A stretch of DNA of 64,000 bases from Parietichytrium sp. I65-24A (lineage: Eukaryota; Sar; Bigyra; Thraustochytrida; Thraustochytriidae): positions 62,001 through 126,000 of the forward strand of contig BLSF01000070.1 in assembly GCA_012862575.1 (NCBI GenBank). The letters are read 5' to 3'. Positions within the stretch are counted from its first letter, which is position 1; each line of letters opens with the position of its first letter. The translations under genes and the position numbers were made by a program. Shown in pieces: positions 30,939 to 44,600 of this stretch. The notes under the pieces are model-generated. The model saw nothing but the letters and a program-made list of their open reading frames with translations, did no database searches and had not been told where the DNA came from.

Positions 30939-32847
30939 CCCCGAAGGGGCTACCTGGCCGAACATCAAAGACTCTCGGTCCCCATTGATGCAGATTGATT
31001 TGAATGATTGAGGAGACTTTTCCTGCCGTGAGTAAGTAAGAGCCTACCAGCTGCGGCATGATGGCACACGCTCTGCTTTATCCCATGACCCAAGACATTG
31101 AATGAACTCAGATAAATTTCCAAACTTCAACGCTTTTGATATTTCCAACATTTTTTATGTGTCAGATCTCGAGCCGTTCCTTGCATGTTGCTTAGGTTTT
31201 CCATGGGACAAACAGCATGTGAAGAAGAAATTGCACACGCTTTCTGAATTCTGAATTCTGAATTCTGATCTTGACCTTGAATGTTTTTTTATTTTCGCTA
31301 TCACATCCACACCCGTCACGTTGAACTTTTCCTAGCTAGTGGAGCCACGAGGTCACGTGTGCAGCGTAAACAAACCCCATTGGAAGGTGGGATAAACATT
31401 TCCATTCTTTGTATATTATGGGAGCGCATTTTGTTGCCCAATCCAATCATCTCCGCAACTCACCTCCTGAACTTCCTGAACCGAGACGAGTGTATCTACT
31501 GTCCTTCATACCTAGATCAAAGTTGCAAGCTCTCTTGACGAGCAAGAATCTAAGGTATTCGAAACCATGACACGAAGGCTCAAAAGCAAAAAGAGAGAGC
31601 GTATAGCGAAGGATAGCCGAGCTTGGAAGACGAAGCCGCGGGTAGATAGATTTTATTTAGAAACACGTGCCAGTCAGAACCCGTCGTTTCCATTGGAAAA
31701 ACATGTAGTATACAATCCTGAAAGAGATATAAATCTCCATCAACACGCAGATAACAGTGTTTTTTAATTGCTACAAGGGCAAGGGATCACGAGGACGATT
31801 GGTGAAATAGAATCATTAAAGCGTTGCCAACGCCAGAACCCAGTCCAAAAGGAAAACAGAGGCAAAGCAAACCAGCACCGGAATAAAAAAGTTGCTACAA
31901 TGAGACTCTGAGCATTATGCGTCTTATGCTTTTGTCTACCTTTGCGAATAGAATGAAAGGGTACCGAAGAACAGAGAATGCTTCTTTTCAAAGAACAACG
32001 CGAATGTTAAACAAAGTGTCCCCATATTTTTGCCCTCACTAACATATTTTCATTTTAAACAATAGAGACGCTTCCGACGGCAACAGGTGCTTATTAAAGG
32101 TACCTCTCGGAAACTCGCAAAACATTTTTTTTATCCAACCGCGAGCGAAACACAGCGAAACACAGAACACGGAACACACGGAACACAGGGAAGAAATATC
32201 GAACCGAGTTTCGTGGAGTGCACACTCGCGCACTCTTGCTTGACCAGTAGCGTCCGCCCGGGCAGAACTACCTGCTGCTACGCGCGCGCGTAGGAGCGCC
32301 AGGGAGCGGGGATCCGGCCGAGATCCGCACCCAGACTTTTACACCCAGTGCGCGCGCGCACTCGTGTGTGTGTGTGAGTTTGTATGTCAGTGGTCCGCGA
32401 CGTGGTTCGATTTACTGGAGAGCCTAGCTAGAGACGTAAAAAGCGGTCCGCGGCGGGGACTCGTGCCTCTCTGAAAAAGTGAGATTAAGTGTTGCCAATA
32501 AGTGGGAGCTGAGAATTTGGTGCGAAAGATAGGCTATTATTTGTATTGTAATTTGCGCAACGTATCGCGGCGGAGGAAGATCGGAAGATCAAGATCGGGG
32601 CATAGATTTATTTTGCTTTGGCTGGTTGGAATATTACATTTCTCAGTTTGCATTTGCAGATTCTCAGTCGCGGTGAAGGAAGAGTTTTGAATTGAACAAT
32701 TTGAATCAAATCGAAATTCCCCACCCACCCGCCTGAAGCCTGAAAGTGCCTTGAACATTTTTTTCTGTTTAGGAGGGGTCTTTTGAACGTTGGCGTCTGG
32801 TTGCTCTTGCTCTTGTTGTTGCAGTTGTCATAATCCATTGCGTGCGG
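30939..32847. other. Spacer between tandem exportin-1 genes
   Basis: This 1.9 kb spacer contains a triplicated GAATTCT at 31246-31266 and, upstream of copy B, alternating CG (near 32281) and GT (near 32364) runs. No protein or RNA gene was recognised. Confidence 0.5.
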
Positions 32848-35800
32848 ATGGAGCGCTTGCTGGACACTTCGCAGCCTGTGGATGTGGGCTTGTTCGAGGA
32901 AGTAGTTCGGGTACTGAACACAGGTTCCTCTGAGGCCGAGCGGAGTCAAGCAAATCATGTGCTTACAGCTCTGCTAGAGAGCGACTCGGCATGGAAAAGC
33001 GTCGCCACCATCCTTGAGCAGGCCAAGAGCCCCGCGAGCAAATTTCACGCGCTACAGATCTTGGAGGAGACGGTGAGGCTTCGGTGGCGTGCGCTACCAC
33101 AAGAGGAGCGGCAAGGGATTAGGAACTACGTCGTGCAAAAGGTGGTTGATATCGGTGGGAACGAGGACATGATGCGCTCCAAGGAAGTTCGCCTGTTTCT
33201 CAATAAGATGAACTTGGTGCTGGTACAGATCCTGAAACACGAGTGGCCCGATAATTGGCAGAATTTTATTCCGGAGATTATCGCGTCTAGCACCAAAAGC
33301 GAGGTTTTGTGCGAGAACAATATGCAGATTCTGCGACTCTTGAACGAAGAAATTTTCGACTTTGGCAAAGACAGTATGACTTCTGCTAAAGCGCAAAACC
33401 TCAAGTCTCAACTCAAGGCGGAATTTAAGCAGATCTTTGAGTTGTGCCAGTTTGTGCTCACCAACTCCTCGCGGCCATCCCTAATCACCCTGACGCTCAG
33501 GACGCTGCTGAGATTCATCGCTTGGATCCCGTTCGAGTATATCTTCGGAACCAATCTTGTGGAAGTCCTGTGTCAAAAGTTTCTCAACACGCAGCTCTTT
33601 CGAAACGACACGTTGGCCTGTCTCACCGAGATTGCGCAGTTTGAAAACCCACAGTATGACCCGATCTTTCGAACGATCTTCGTTGGCGTCAAAAACCTGC
33701 TTGAGGCTCAGCTTCCGCCAGATACGGATATCCCGCGTGAGTTTTTGGGCGCATCGAACTATGACCAGCACTTCATCAGAGCCTTGAGCATCTTCTTTAG
33801 TGTATTCTTTTCTCGGCACTTGTCCCTTCTGGAGCGGAATGAGAACTGCCAGATGCTTATAACTTCCATGTTTTACTTGGTGTCGATATCTATGGTGGAT
33901 GACGACGACATATTCAAGATTTGCCTCGAATTTTGGAATTCATTCGCTCGCTCGCTCTACAACACCATGCGAACGAATCAGGGTGACCCGAGGCTGCAAG
34001 TATACGGCAATGTCCTCAGTCGCGTGCGCTCCGTGATGATTTCCAAGATGGCCAAGCCGGAAGAGGTTCTTATCGTGGAGGACGACGATGGCTCCTATGT
34101 CAGAGAAGTGACAAAAGACACTGACGCGGTGGCGCAGTACAAGACCATGAGGGACACGCTGGTGTATCTGACGGTAAGTCTCTCTGCCTCGTAGTATTTC
34201 TTCCATTCCGTCTACTTTTCGGCTTTTTGACTCGGCGACGAGAACTAACAACAATCATCGTTTTTTTTGTGTGTGTGTGTATATGTGTGTGACCCGCAGC
34301 ACCTTGATCCTGAAGACACGGAAGACCTAATTCTGGACCGCCTGATGAAGCAGAATGGCGAGTCCTCCTTTGACCCTGGTGCTCTGAACGCCCTAAACAC
34401 GCTTTGCTGGGCAATCGGTTCCATTAGCGGAACCATGTCCGAAGAGAATGAGAAACGATTCGTAGTGATCGTGATCAAGGAGCTTTTGAGCTTGGTGGAC
34501 CAGAAACGAGGTAAGGACAACAAGGCAGTGGTGGCGAGCAACATCATGTACGTGGTGGGGCAATATCCTCGATTCCTGCGGCAGCAGTGGCGCTTCCTCG
34601 GAACCGTGGTTCGAAAACTCTTCGAGTTTATGCTAGAAACGCACCCTGGTGTGCAAGACATGGCTTGTGACACCTTTTTGAAGATTGCGCAAAAGTGCAA
34701 AACCCAATTTGTGATTGTGCAAGAGCCAGATTCGCCTCCGCTTCTAGAAGAGCTGTTTGGGAAGCTGGAAGACACCCTGCAATGGCTAAATTCTGCGCAG
34801 CAAAATGTCGTCTACGAGGCGATTGGACACATGATCCGGGAGGAGCAAAACGAGCAAAAGAGGAACCAGCTTTTGCAGCGGCTGATGAGGCCGTCCACGA
34901 TGCGGTGGAAGCAGATTTTGGAGATGGCAGGCCAGGACTCAAACGTGCTGGCCGAGTATACCATGGTGGAGAATATCAACGATGTTCTCCGAGTCAACAC
35001 GTCGGTGTGCAAGTCCTTAGGATATGCTTTCCGCCCACAGCTGATGAGCGCGTTTTTGGAGTTTCTGGAGGTGTACAAATTTTATGGGTCCGCTGTTTCA
35101 AAGCGCGTTCAGCAGCAAGGGGAGGGCGTATTAGTTCACAAGGAAGTCCGTCTCATGCGAGTTGCAAAGGCTAACACGCTCAAGCTTATCGACACGTTCA
35201 CTGCATCTGCTGAGAATGCCATGGACATTGGCACCACGTTCTGTCCGCCGCTGCTAGACCCGGTGCTGCAGGACTACAAAGACAGCGTACCTGCGGCAAG
35301 AAATTATGAAGTGCTGCAAATGCTGACGACGATTGTGAACAAATTGGGCGCGTCAGCGAACGTGGTGATGGAGGGCACTTTTGTAGAGAAAACGCTGGGT
35401 CCGGTCTTTAATCCCACGCTTGAGATGATTATCGGCGACTTTGTCTCTTTCCCAGATCATCGCCTTCATTTTTACCTCTTCCTCAAGTCCCTCAACAGGC
35501 ATTGCTTTGAGAAGCTCTTCTCTTTGCCCTTCGAGGTGCAAAAGCATTTGATGGATGCCATCAATTGGGCGTTCAAGCACCAAGAGCGCAACATCTCAGA
35601 GACTGGCTTACAGATCGCAGAGAGGATGCTGCGAAATGTGCAGCAGGCGCCAAACGAGATGGCGCAGAAATTTTACGCCCAATTTTACCGCTCCCTCTTG
35701 CAGGACATACTCTACGTGCTGACCTCGCGACTGCACAAGAGTTCCTTTTCCTCGCACACTTCTATTTTGCAGCTCATGTTTAGCAGTAAGTTTCCCTTTC

Positions 35801-36237
35801 ACCCTCACGCGCCACAGGAATCGAATTTGATGGCTGACGTTTCGTGTCGTTTGTCGTTTGTTTGACTGCTCGCTCGCTTGCTCCCTTCACCAGTCGCTCA
35901 CCAGGGCAAGATTCAGGTACCATTGGGGCCAGGTAGCAGCAACCAGGAATTTTTGCAGGAATACGTAACACAGATGATCTTGACGGAGTTTCCGAACGTG
36001 GGGTTCAAGGTGGCCTCAGAATTTGTGGAGGGTATGTTTGACCCGCAGAAGGACTATTCGCTGTTCAAGACGCACGTGCGCGACTTTTTGATCCAGATGC
36101 GCGAGTACAGCGCGGACGACGACTCACTGCTGTACTCCCAAGAGCAGGAAGAAAGTCGCCGGCAGCAGCTGAGGAACCGCGCAGCGATTCCGGGCATGTT
36201 GACGGAGAGCGAGCAGCGCGAAATGGAAGACCTGTAG
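32848..36237 (+). CDS. Exportin-1 / CRM1 paralogue, copy B (three exons)
   Basis: Exons are 32848-34173, 34300-35785 and 35894-36237. Intron 1 (126 bp, phase 0) sits at exactly the same codon junction (YLT/HLD) as the intron of copy A, which supports descent by duplication; intron 2 (108 bp, phase 1) is unique to this copy. The product has 1,051 residues and is collinear with CRM1 throughout (MERLLDTSQPVDV, LKHEWPDNWQNFIP, TLCWAIGSISGTM, GKDNKAVVASNIMYVVGQYPRFL). Protein divergence from copy A is substantial, so the duplication is not recent. The residue matching human Cys528 is Val508 (LLSLVDQKRG), predicting insensitivity to leptomycin B. A CRM1-like export receptor, perhaps specialised in cargo or life stage, is inferred. 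A GTG lies two codons upstream, but ATG 32848 matches the paralogue's start. Confidence 0.93.
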
Positions 36238-36715
36238 AGGGGGAAGGGGAGTGGGGTGGGTCTCTGTTGTCTTGTAGCTCTTGTAATCGTTCTTTCGTTA
36301 TATATATTCTTTCTACTCTCTTCCTCTTCGTGTTGGCCTGCATCTTGTGTGCGTTTTTCTTTTGTTGGTGCAAATTGCATAGTCTGCGAACAACTCAGGT
36401 CAGCTTTCAGAAGTCAGGCCATCGTAACCTAGACAATTCCACGATTGCCAGTCAGCAAGTCAGTCAGTCAATCGAGAAGAAAAAGCGAACGAGGAAGAAG
36501 GAGCGCAAGTCAGAGCAACCGAGAAAGAAAGTGCTGACATTGCAATCCCTTCAATTGCAGGGATGGCTGAGCTGGTCAGCAAGCTGCGTTCTTTCTTTCC
36601 TGAGACTATTTCTAAATTCGAGAAAAGAGATAGCGCGGATTTTCTTGGAAAGAGGGGGCAGGAACAAGAAAAAGAGAAATAAAAAGGGAAAAAGGGGAGA
36701 AAATAATCTCTGCAC
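36238..36715. other. Tail-to-tail intergenic spacer
   Basis: This 478-bp spacer lies between the convergent exportin copy B and ubiquitin-eS31 genes. It is A/G-rich near 36475-36530 and 36640-36705. No gene is seen. Confidence 0.55.
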
Positions 36716-37767
<1,052 letters not shown>

Positions 37768-37830
37768 CTTGTCCTTGCGCTGCCTTCGTTCCGCGGCCGA
37801 TCGCTCTCTGCCTCTGCCACTCCCACTCCT

Positions 37831-37866
37831 TCCCTCCCTCTCTCTCTCTCTCTTGTCTCTGTCTCT
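37831..37866. repeat. CT microsatellite upstream of ubiquitin-eS31 start
   Basis: This (CT)n tract lies about 65-100 bp upstream of the ubiquitin ATG (GA-rich on the coding strand), parallel to the tract upstream of eL39. Confidence 0.9.
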
Positions 37867-37914
37867 TGCCTTTCTTGCCGCCGCTACCCGCTCCGCTAGC
37901 GCCGTGTAGCCCTC

Positions 37915-38335
37915 ATGCTGGGTTACGAGGGAGGTTACTGGTGGAGGTAGGGTTGGGTGGTAGGGGTGGAGGGTAGAGGAGTAGGAGGGGGGTAGGTGGC
38001 TATGGGCGCGGTTATGGGAGTAGGGGGAGGGGTAGTGTTTGGTGTGGGTGGTGGGGTAGGGAGGGGTAGGGCGGGTAGGAGGGCGGGTAGGAGCGCGGTG
38101 GTGGAGAGGATGTGAGGATTGCGCGAGGGGTATGGAGGCGGCTAGGCAATGGTATAGTGGTGGGACAGTAAGTGGTGGTAGTTTAGTGGTACTGTGGATC
38201 ACGGGTTTGGGTAAGGTAGCTATCAGAAATGGAGGCGTAGGAGGGGGTAGGGAATGAATAAGACTTGCGATGGGTTGGATGGGTGGTCGGCGATGGAGGG
38301 TTCGGGTGGATTGGGTTAGGGTGGGAGGAAGATTG
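37915..38335 (-). promoter_or_regulatory. Putative ubiquitin-eS31 promoter, GGGTAG-rich
   Basis: This 420-bp stretch is dominated on the + strand by GGGTAGG, GGTGGTAG and GGTTAGGG words, closely matching in composition the region upstream of eL39. Promoter function is inferred from position. Confidence 0.4.
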
Positions 38336-39436
38336 TTTCCCTTACTACCAGACACCACCACATAACTACCCGACACCGCCACATATACCTGTCCAGATCG
38401 AATAATATACGCTGGGGCTGGTAACAAATAAGCATTGAACAGCACTTGTATAGCCCAACATTAATTGATGATAACATTTACATGGGAGGCTGGTAGCAAT
38501 CTTTATGCCTAGGAAGGACTAGTTGACTAGAGATGGTTGATGCCGAGTGTTGATGGAGGCGAAGAATGGCCAATCGTTCCAATCAATGTATATGCTGGGA
38601 AGCGTTCTAGTGGAGAAGGGCTATGGTTTTCGGGTGGCCACGGGTAGACCTGGGCTTGGAGACGAACGCGACCGAAAGAGACCTAGGGCAGGTGATGACG
38701 TCATCTAGCAAGGTAGTCTGGCACGCTGTCGCAAGCACCCGGATAGGGTAGGGTTTAAAATCTGCGCGCACATGATACTTGGATAACTACTGCGATCAAG
38801 GCGGCGGAGATTAACTTTTGCTTTGGTTTAATGGCTGTCCTCGGGGGTGTACTCGAGTACACTTTTGCTTACCCGATTACATAGGGATCGTGTACGCATT
38901 CTCGAGACGGGCATACCTGCAAACAGATGCAGAGCTTTACACAACGTTTTTCGAGATGACCTTGGACTTGGTCAAATTCCGGACGGCGATGGTGCTTCTG
39001 TTAAAAGACTGACCAAGATACCGGTACTGTACATGTTCATTGAACCAACCTCAAGAATGGACGTTCTCTGCGCTGTCTGAAGGTCAGCTCACTCAAGACC
39101 AAGACGAAGAGCGCAGAACTCAGACCTCACGAGCTCCCTCCCTCCCTCCCATTTCTCCTGACAGTTTGGTGAATTCACAGTCAATCAATGTAAACTTACT
39201 CAAATAGTATCTGTGTCGCAAAAAGGAACCAAAGTCTGCGGCTGCTCGAAACACTCGAACAAGAAAGAGGGATGAAGATTTCCTTTCTTCACTAGTAGGT
39301 TACTCCGATTTACTTATTTTGGAAAGATCATGGCGCGAAGCTCAGCTCAACACCGAACACTTCACCAAGTGCCATGGTTGGAAATCAAAGATGGCCTTAG
39401 TGGCTGAAAACAGCCTTGTTGTGGTTGTGGTTGTGG

Positions 39437-39477
<41 letters not shown>

Positions 39478-39491
39478 GCTGTTATTGTTGT

Positions 39492-39525
<34 letters not shown>

Positions 39526-39620
39526 ATTTTTTAGTATTGCTCACATTTGTTCAATATACGAATGAAGATTTAGGAGAAGCAAGGGATCACCTGCTGGGTC
39601 TCTTTCTTTCCTTCGTCTAA
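38336..39620. other. Intergenic region, no convincing gene
   Basis: A 16-bp perfect palindrome centred on CTCGAG lies at about 38845-38860. A frame at 38847-39080 includes a short protein-like stretch but no recognised domain. A compound GTT/GAT microsatellite lies at 39418-39525. Confidence 0.5.
39418..39525. repeat. Compound microsatellite (GTGGTT)n-(GTT)n-(GAT)n
   Basis: A run of GTGGTT and GTT units passes into a pure GAT run. It lies in non-coding DNA downstream of the small minus-strand gene. Confidence 0.9.
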
Positions 39621-40350
39621 TCATTGCAGGGTAAGGCAGTCCAGACGCTGCTGATCCTTCTTGATGCTCGATAATATCTGCTTCAGCTGGCGGTCAGAGC
39701 TTCGCGAGGTGGAAGGCATCACCATGAGGTCTCGCCTGCGATTTAAATCACCTCTGTGACGGCTTTTCACAGGACTCTGATGGAATTTGCTAAGGCTAGC
39801 CGAGTGGCTCTTCTTCGAAACGAGTGCTTCGGAATGTACTTGGCGGGAATGCTGCCGATACTCGCCCAACTTGGACTCCACGACCTGCTCTTCCAGGTGC
39901 ACGTGGCGAATTGCCTGCCTGATATCTGTTCGAAAGTTCTTCTTCTTCCTTCCATTTGGGTAAAACAACGGGTGCTCCTCCTTATTCATTTGCGATTGCC
40001 CGCTCAGCATGTTGAGCTCTTGATCTACCTTTTCAATGGTGGTACGCACTCCGGTGTGCTCCAGCGAAGGTACCGAGATTGGCTCGATGAGCAGATGACT
40101 GTGCAATTCGCACTCCGTCCCTATGTTTCGTACATTCCACAAAACAAAACAAAACAACGAAAATCAAAAAAAGTCAGGAATGACCATCCATCGTCCGATG
40201 CACCCCAAGTGGACTCCATTCAAACTTACTCGGGAGCAACAAAGTCGAGCCAACGCTGAGCATATCCAAATACGGCGCTGCCACCTTGGCATCCTTTGCG
40301 GCTGGCACCATTTTCTCCAGCCACTGCTCCTCTTCGCTCCTCCTCGACAT
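39621..40350 (-). CDS. Unrecognised small protein, probable two exons
   Basis: Proposed exons are 40230-40350 and 39621-40120, with a 109-bp intron carrying a consensus GTAAGT donor and a CATAG acceptor; the phase-1 junction keeps both frames open. The product would be 206 residues, beginning MSRRSEEEQWLEKM. It is hydrophilic and rich in Ser, Gln, His and basic residues, with a possible short coiled coil (KVDQELNML and the C-terminal QLKQILSSIKKDQQ). There is no signal peptide, membrane span or known domain. The first exon is short and an additional upstream exon cannot be excluded. Function unknown. Confidence 0.5.
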
Positions 40351-41662
40351 CTTGAGCGGCACACTGTGGCGATCCTCCAACCAAGCCACCTCAACACCGC
40401 TCCCGCACACGCCCCGGGCGGCGCCTCTTCAAAATCAGATGGATCAACGCTCCCGCGCAACAGGCCGAACGAGTCTGCACCGAGACGCCCACCCAATCAG
40501 TAGCGAGGACACTCCTTGCCTTCTTCTTTCTTCGTCCCACGTATGTCCCCCAACGCCCGAGTACACTTTAAACCCTTTCAATCTACTTGGCCGAAATTTT
40601 GCTCGGACTGTGTTCACTGAAAATCAATTAATCAATCAATCAATCAACTGCTTTTGTATTGTTCCCAAGCGCAGACACTTTTCAGATCGCCTCGCCTCGC
40701 ACTTTTTGTTTCAACCCCGCCTCTACTCCATTTACTTGAAACCAGTAATCGCCGAGATTTTCGCACACCTACCATTGCCTGGTGGAATAACGAATCGGAA
40801 TCGGCTAGGGAGAACGTAGCACTGCGTACGGAGTGTACCACCGGAGCTATTAGAGTTAACTGTTCGTGAGGAGTAAGGAGTGTGTTAAATGACACCGGGT
40901 CAATTGCTTTCCTGTGTAAATGATATTTGGGGCGTGCATCTTAACTCTGGCTGCAACGGATCTATCTATGCTTGGCAACACTCGCACTTTTTCCGACGAG
41001 GTTTCCTTTTTGTTTTTGGAATATAATTGCAATGCAGTCAATGTCAAAAGCAAACTTTCTCTGGTCAAACATTCGTCAATGAACAAGTGCATTCAATTTG
41101 AAGAAGGTAAAAAGCAGAACGTGCTCCAGTTTTCCCGCAATTGGAAACCTTTCGATTGATACATCCACTGCCGCAGTGAGTAGAGGAACGCTCCCCGCGC
41201 CCCCACGGGAAGCGGCATTGAATTTCATCCATGTGCTATCAAGACCACGCCACGGCCCACGGACTTGGCTGTGCCGAAACGTAAATCCAGTGTGAGCGTG
41301 CGTGCAATAAAAAGAGACAACAAAACTGTGGCTTAACCCACAATACAAACAAACAAACAAACCGCCATTGTGTCGAGGCTCTAGGCTCGAACCATTTCTC
41401 TCTCTCTCTCTCTCTTTGTCTGTCTGTGCCATTTACTACTAGAGCTGCTATCTAGAGGACGCAACTGCAACCCGCTCTGCTGAGGCAACCTGTTCATGCA
41501 AGGAGCCTAAGCTGGAATACGCCTCCTTAGCGCTTTGGAACGTCTCGCCAACAGAGACCGGTGGCGTGATCTCTGCCCGCCGAGAACGAAAGAGCTGGCC
41601 TCTCTCGTTTGGTTGAGCTCGAGGCGAGGCACAGTCGCCCGCTCGATCTCGATCCCGCCGAA
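40351..41662. other. Intergenic region between divergent genes
   Basis: This region lies between the small minus-strand gene and the IQ coiled-coil gene. It contains AATC repeats near 40623-40645 and a CT tract at 41395-41428. Small frames here show no recognisable features. Confidence 0.5.
41395..41428. repeat. CT tract upstream of IQ coiled-coil gene
   Basis: A (CT)n tract with CTGT at its right end, about 240 bp before the presumed start codon. Confidence 0.85.
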
Positions 41663-44600
41663 ATGCGCATTGGAAATGGACGGCGAGAGCGCTCCACGGG
41701 CCCGGCCGGGAAAGATGATGCACGCGCCGCGAAAGCTGGGCCCGGTCGGAGCGAAGATGCCCTCAAGAGCATCGTGCACACCATCTCGAAGAATCAGCGC
41801 TCGTTCGTGAAGAGCGTCAAAGCCCTCTCGCAGGTCAAAGTGCAAGAGGAGACGCTCATTAAGAAAGAGTTTGCGCGCTTCGCGGCGGAGTCACTGGACG
41901 AATTTATTCACCATCAGGCCAAGCTGGTGGCTGTGGAAGATGAAGCTACGCTGAAACGCTCGCCTACTACGAAAACGGCGGCACATTCGGATCGAGCTCG
42001 GTCGCCGGCGAAAACACGCCGTAGCTCTCTCGTTGTGGACTGCGACTCAGATTCTGGCAACAGCTACGAGTCTGCAGACGACTTGAGGCTCCATCAACCC
42101 GAAGATTATCGCAGCGAAAAGGAAGAGGTGGTTGAAGCGCTTGGGAAGGCATTGGGCAACTCGCCGAGGGGCATGACATATATTGAGGCCATCACGTCGC
42201 CAAAGCGCAATAATGTATTTCAAGATCTTCTCGAAAAACCGATGTGGACAGACGACCACGAGGAGGCGTACCAGACATTTCGCAAGGAGAGGCAACGAGA
42301 AAGGCAGAAATATTCTCGCGTGTCATCCGCGCACGCTCTGATGACAGCGTTCTTATCGATGCACGAGTTCAGGCTGGCGCACCTTCAGGCAATCAGGAAA
42401 CAAAAGAATCTGCATAGACAAAAATACCTTGCTCGCGAAGAGAAAATTCGCAGAGCGTCAATCGTAGCAGAGAAACCTAGCGCGATCAACTCCCCCAACT
42501 TATTCTGGAAGATTTCCTCCCCTCAGTCTCAAGCAACGGTCAACGCAGTCTCTGCTAACGCAAGCGCGTCTGCTGCACACAAATCCGAAAGCGCACCTGA
42601 AGCCGCTTCTGCGACGTCACCAGGCAAGGGATTGTCCCCAGGATCGCCAGCTTCGCCAACGGCCTATGCACCCAGGACCAAGACAAAGGCAAAGACAAAG
42701 AGCTCTCCAGCGCGGAAAGGGGGCCCGGGAGATGAAACCAATTGGAGCACATATGCAAAGCTGTTGAACGAGCACAACAAGCACAACTACACACAACCGG
42801 ACGAGCAACAGGCTCAAATGGAGGCCTTGGAAGCTATTTTTAACCCCGCCGAAGAGATGGTTGCTCGAGCCGAGTTGGCTGGCTTTATCGTCAAAACTCG
42901 CGATGTGTACCTACAGCAATTCCTCAACAAAAGACGGCACTATCTCAAGCTGCGCATTGCGAAACGGAAAGATGGAGCTGAAAGAAGAAAGAAAAAGCTG
43001 GACGATGCTGCAAAAGTTGTGGAAGCAAGAAAGAATCTGCGGGCAGAGGTGGAGAGAACCAAGCGCCGGCTGGACGCCATCGAGCGGAAGCCCAAAGACC
43101 TAGAACGCAAGAAGGCAACCGAACCCATGCAACTTCGCCTCGCAGAGGAGTTTAAGAGAGCCTCCGCAGAACAAGCCAATCATATGGCGAATTCGCCAAA
43201 GTACGTGCTGCGAAGTCCAACGCGAGTGTCATGCTTCTTCAAATCTTCAAGATACAATCACCAAGAGAACACGAGAGACCGGGACCCAAACAATGAGATT
43301 GACCTAAAACGGATGACCAAGCAGACCCGCAGGTACCGTGAGGAGATACTGGAAAGTGGCGGGGGGCAGCAGGTTCCACTCAAGCCTACAGAGCTGCGAA
43401 AGCTTCATTCGGAGGCCGCAAGATCCATACAAGCCGCTTTCCGCGGCCGTCTCGCGCGTAGGTTCATCTCCGCGCTTCGATGGCTCGAGGACGACTTTCA
43501 TCTTAATCTGCTCCTCAAGCGATTTGAAGTACGCCCAGGAGGCATTGATTTCAAAGATATTCCTCAGTTACTGGAGGACGTCGGTAGAATACGTCCCGAG
43601 TGTGGAGAAGCAGAAAGAATCCATCACATCCTGGACGAGGAGTTCAATCCTGTGGTTCCAACAAGCGCCACGAAAAGGTATATTCTCGACAGCAGGCAGC
43701 GGAATCCTACCCCGCGAGTGATGATCCGTCTCATACACAGCGTCAAAGGTCTGCAAGCCAAGGAGTCTCAGCTGCTCAAGAAGAGGGAAGACCAACGCAA
43801 GTCTTGGTTCAATGTTGCGCGCAGCGCGATTCGCGGCAAGGAGTACCGCAAGCAACCCAGTTCTCTCTCCGAGAATGATGTGCTAAGCAAGGCCAAGAGC
43901 GTGGCGCTGCATGCTCAGGAGGATTACGCAACACAGAATTCGGACTCGGGTCAAAACTTGGCCGTCCCGGAGAGTCATGGAATGGAGAATGAAGTGACTG
44001 GCTGTGAGTCAAGTTTCCCTCGTGCAGCGGAGAAGGAATGTGTAGCTGACAAACGGCAGACTATACGCAAAAGTGCAACTCATGCCGCATTAGTCACCTC
44101 GCTGTGGGATGGCGAGGGCTCTGGCGTGAAGTCAGCCGAGTGCGAGGGGATCAAGGAGGGGAATGAAGGAGAGGAGAGCCCCGAGAAGATTAGCGGGCGG
44201 TCAGCGTCAAGTAAAGACTCCTTGGAACCGCTCCACAGACGCCCAGAACTGAAACTGGAGGCACTGGGCTTTGCGGCCGTGCACTTGGCCACTGAAAAAA
44301 GGTCGGGTCGCCAGGTGTTGTCTCCACTTCACAACAAGCCACCTAAAGGCACCAGACTCAACGAAAAGAGTTCCAACACGTCGGATTTGAACACCCAAGT
44401 GCGCCTTGAACACGACGCAAACCCAAAGAAGGTCTTGACCTTTGGAGGAACGCCCAAAGCAAGGCCACAAAGTGCCACGCTGCCACAACGTGCAGCAGTC
44501 ATCGATCCAGAGCCTGCTCCGCACGCGGCTCCGCAAAGCCAAATAAAGCGGTACAAGAAACGCATCGAGGCGAACCGCCTGCTTTCCATGCGGCTTCAGG

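Noticed and set aside
38818-39080. Possible decayed transposon fragment
   Set aside because: The frame reads protein-like for about 40 codons, but there are no terminal repeats, target duplications or recognisable motifs.
39418-39525. Val/Asp-rich frame over the GTT/GAT repeat
   Set aside because: It is a simple microsatellite translated by chance.
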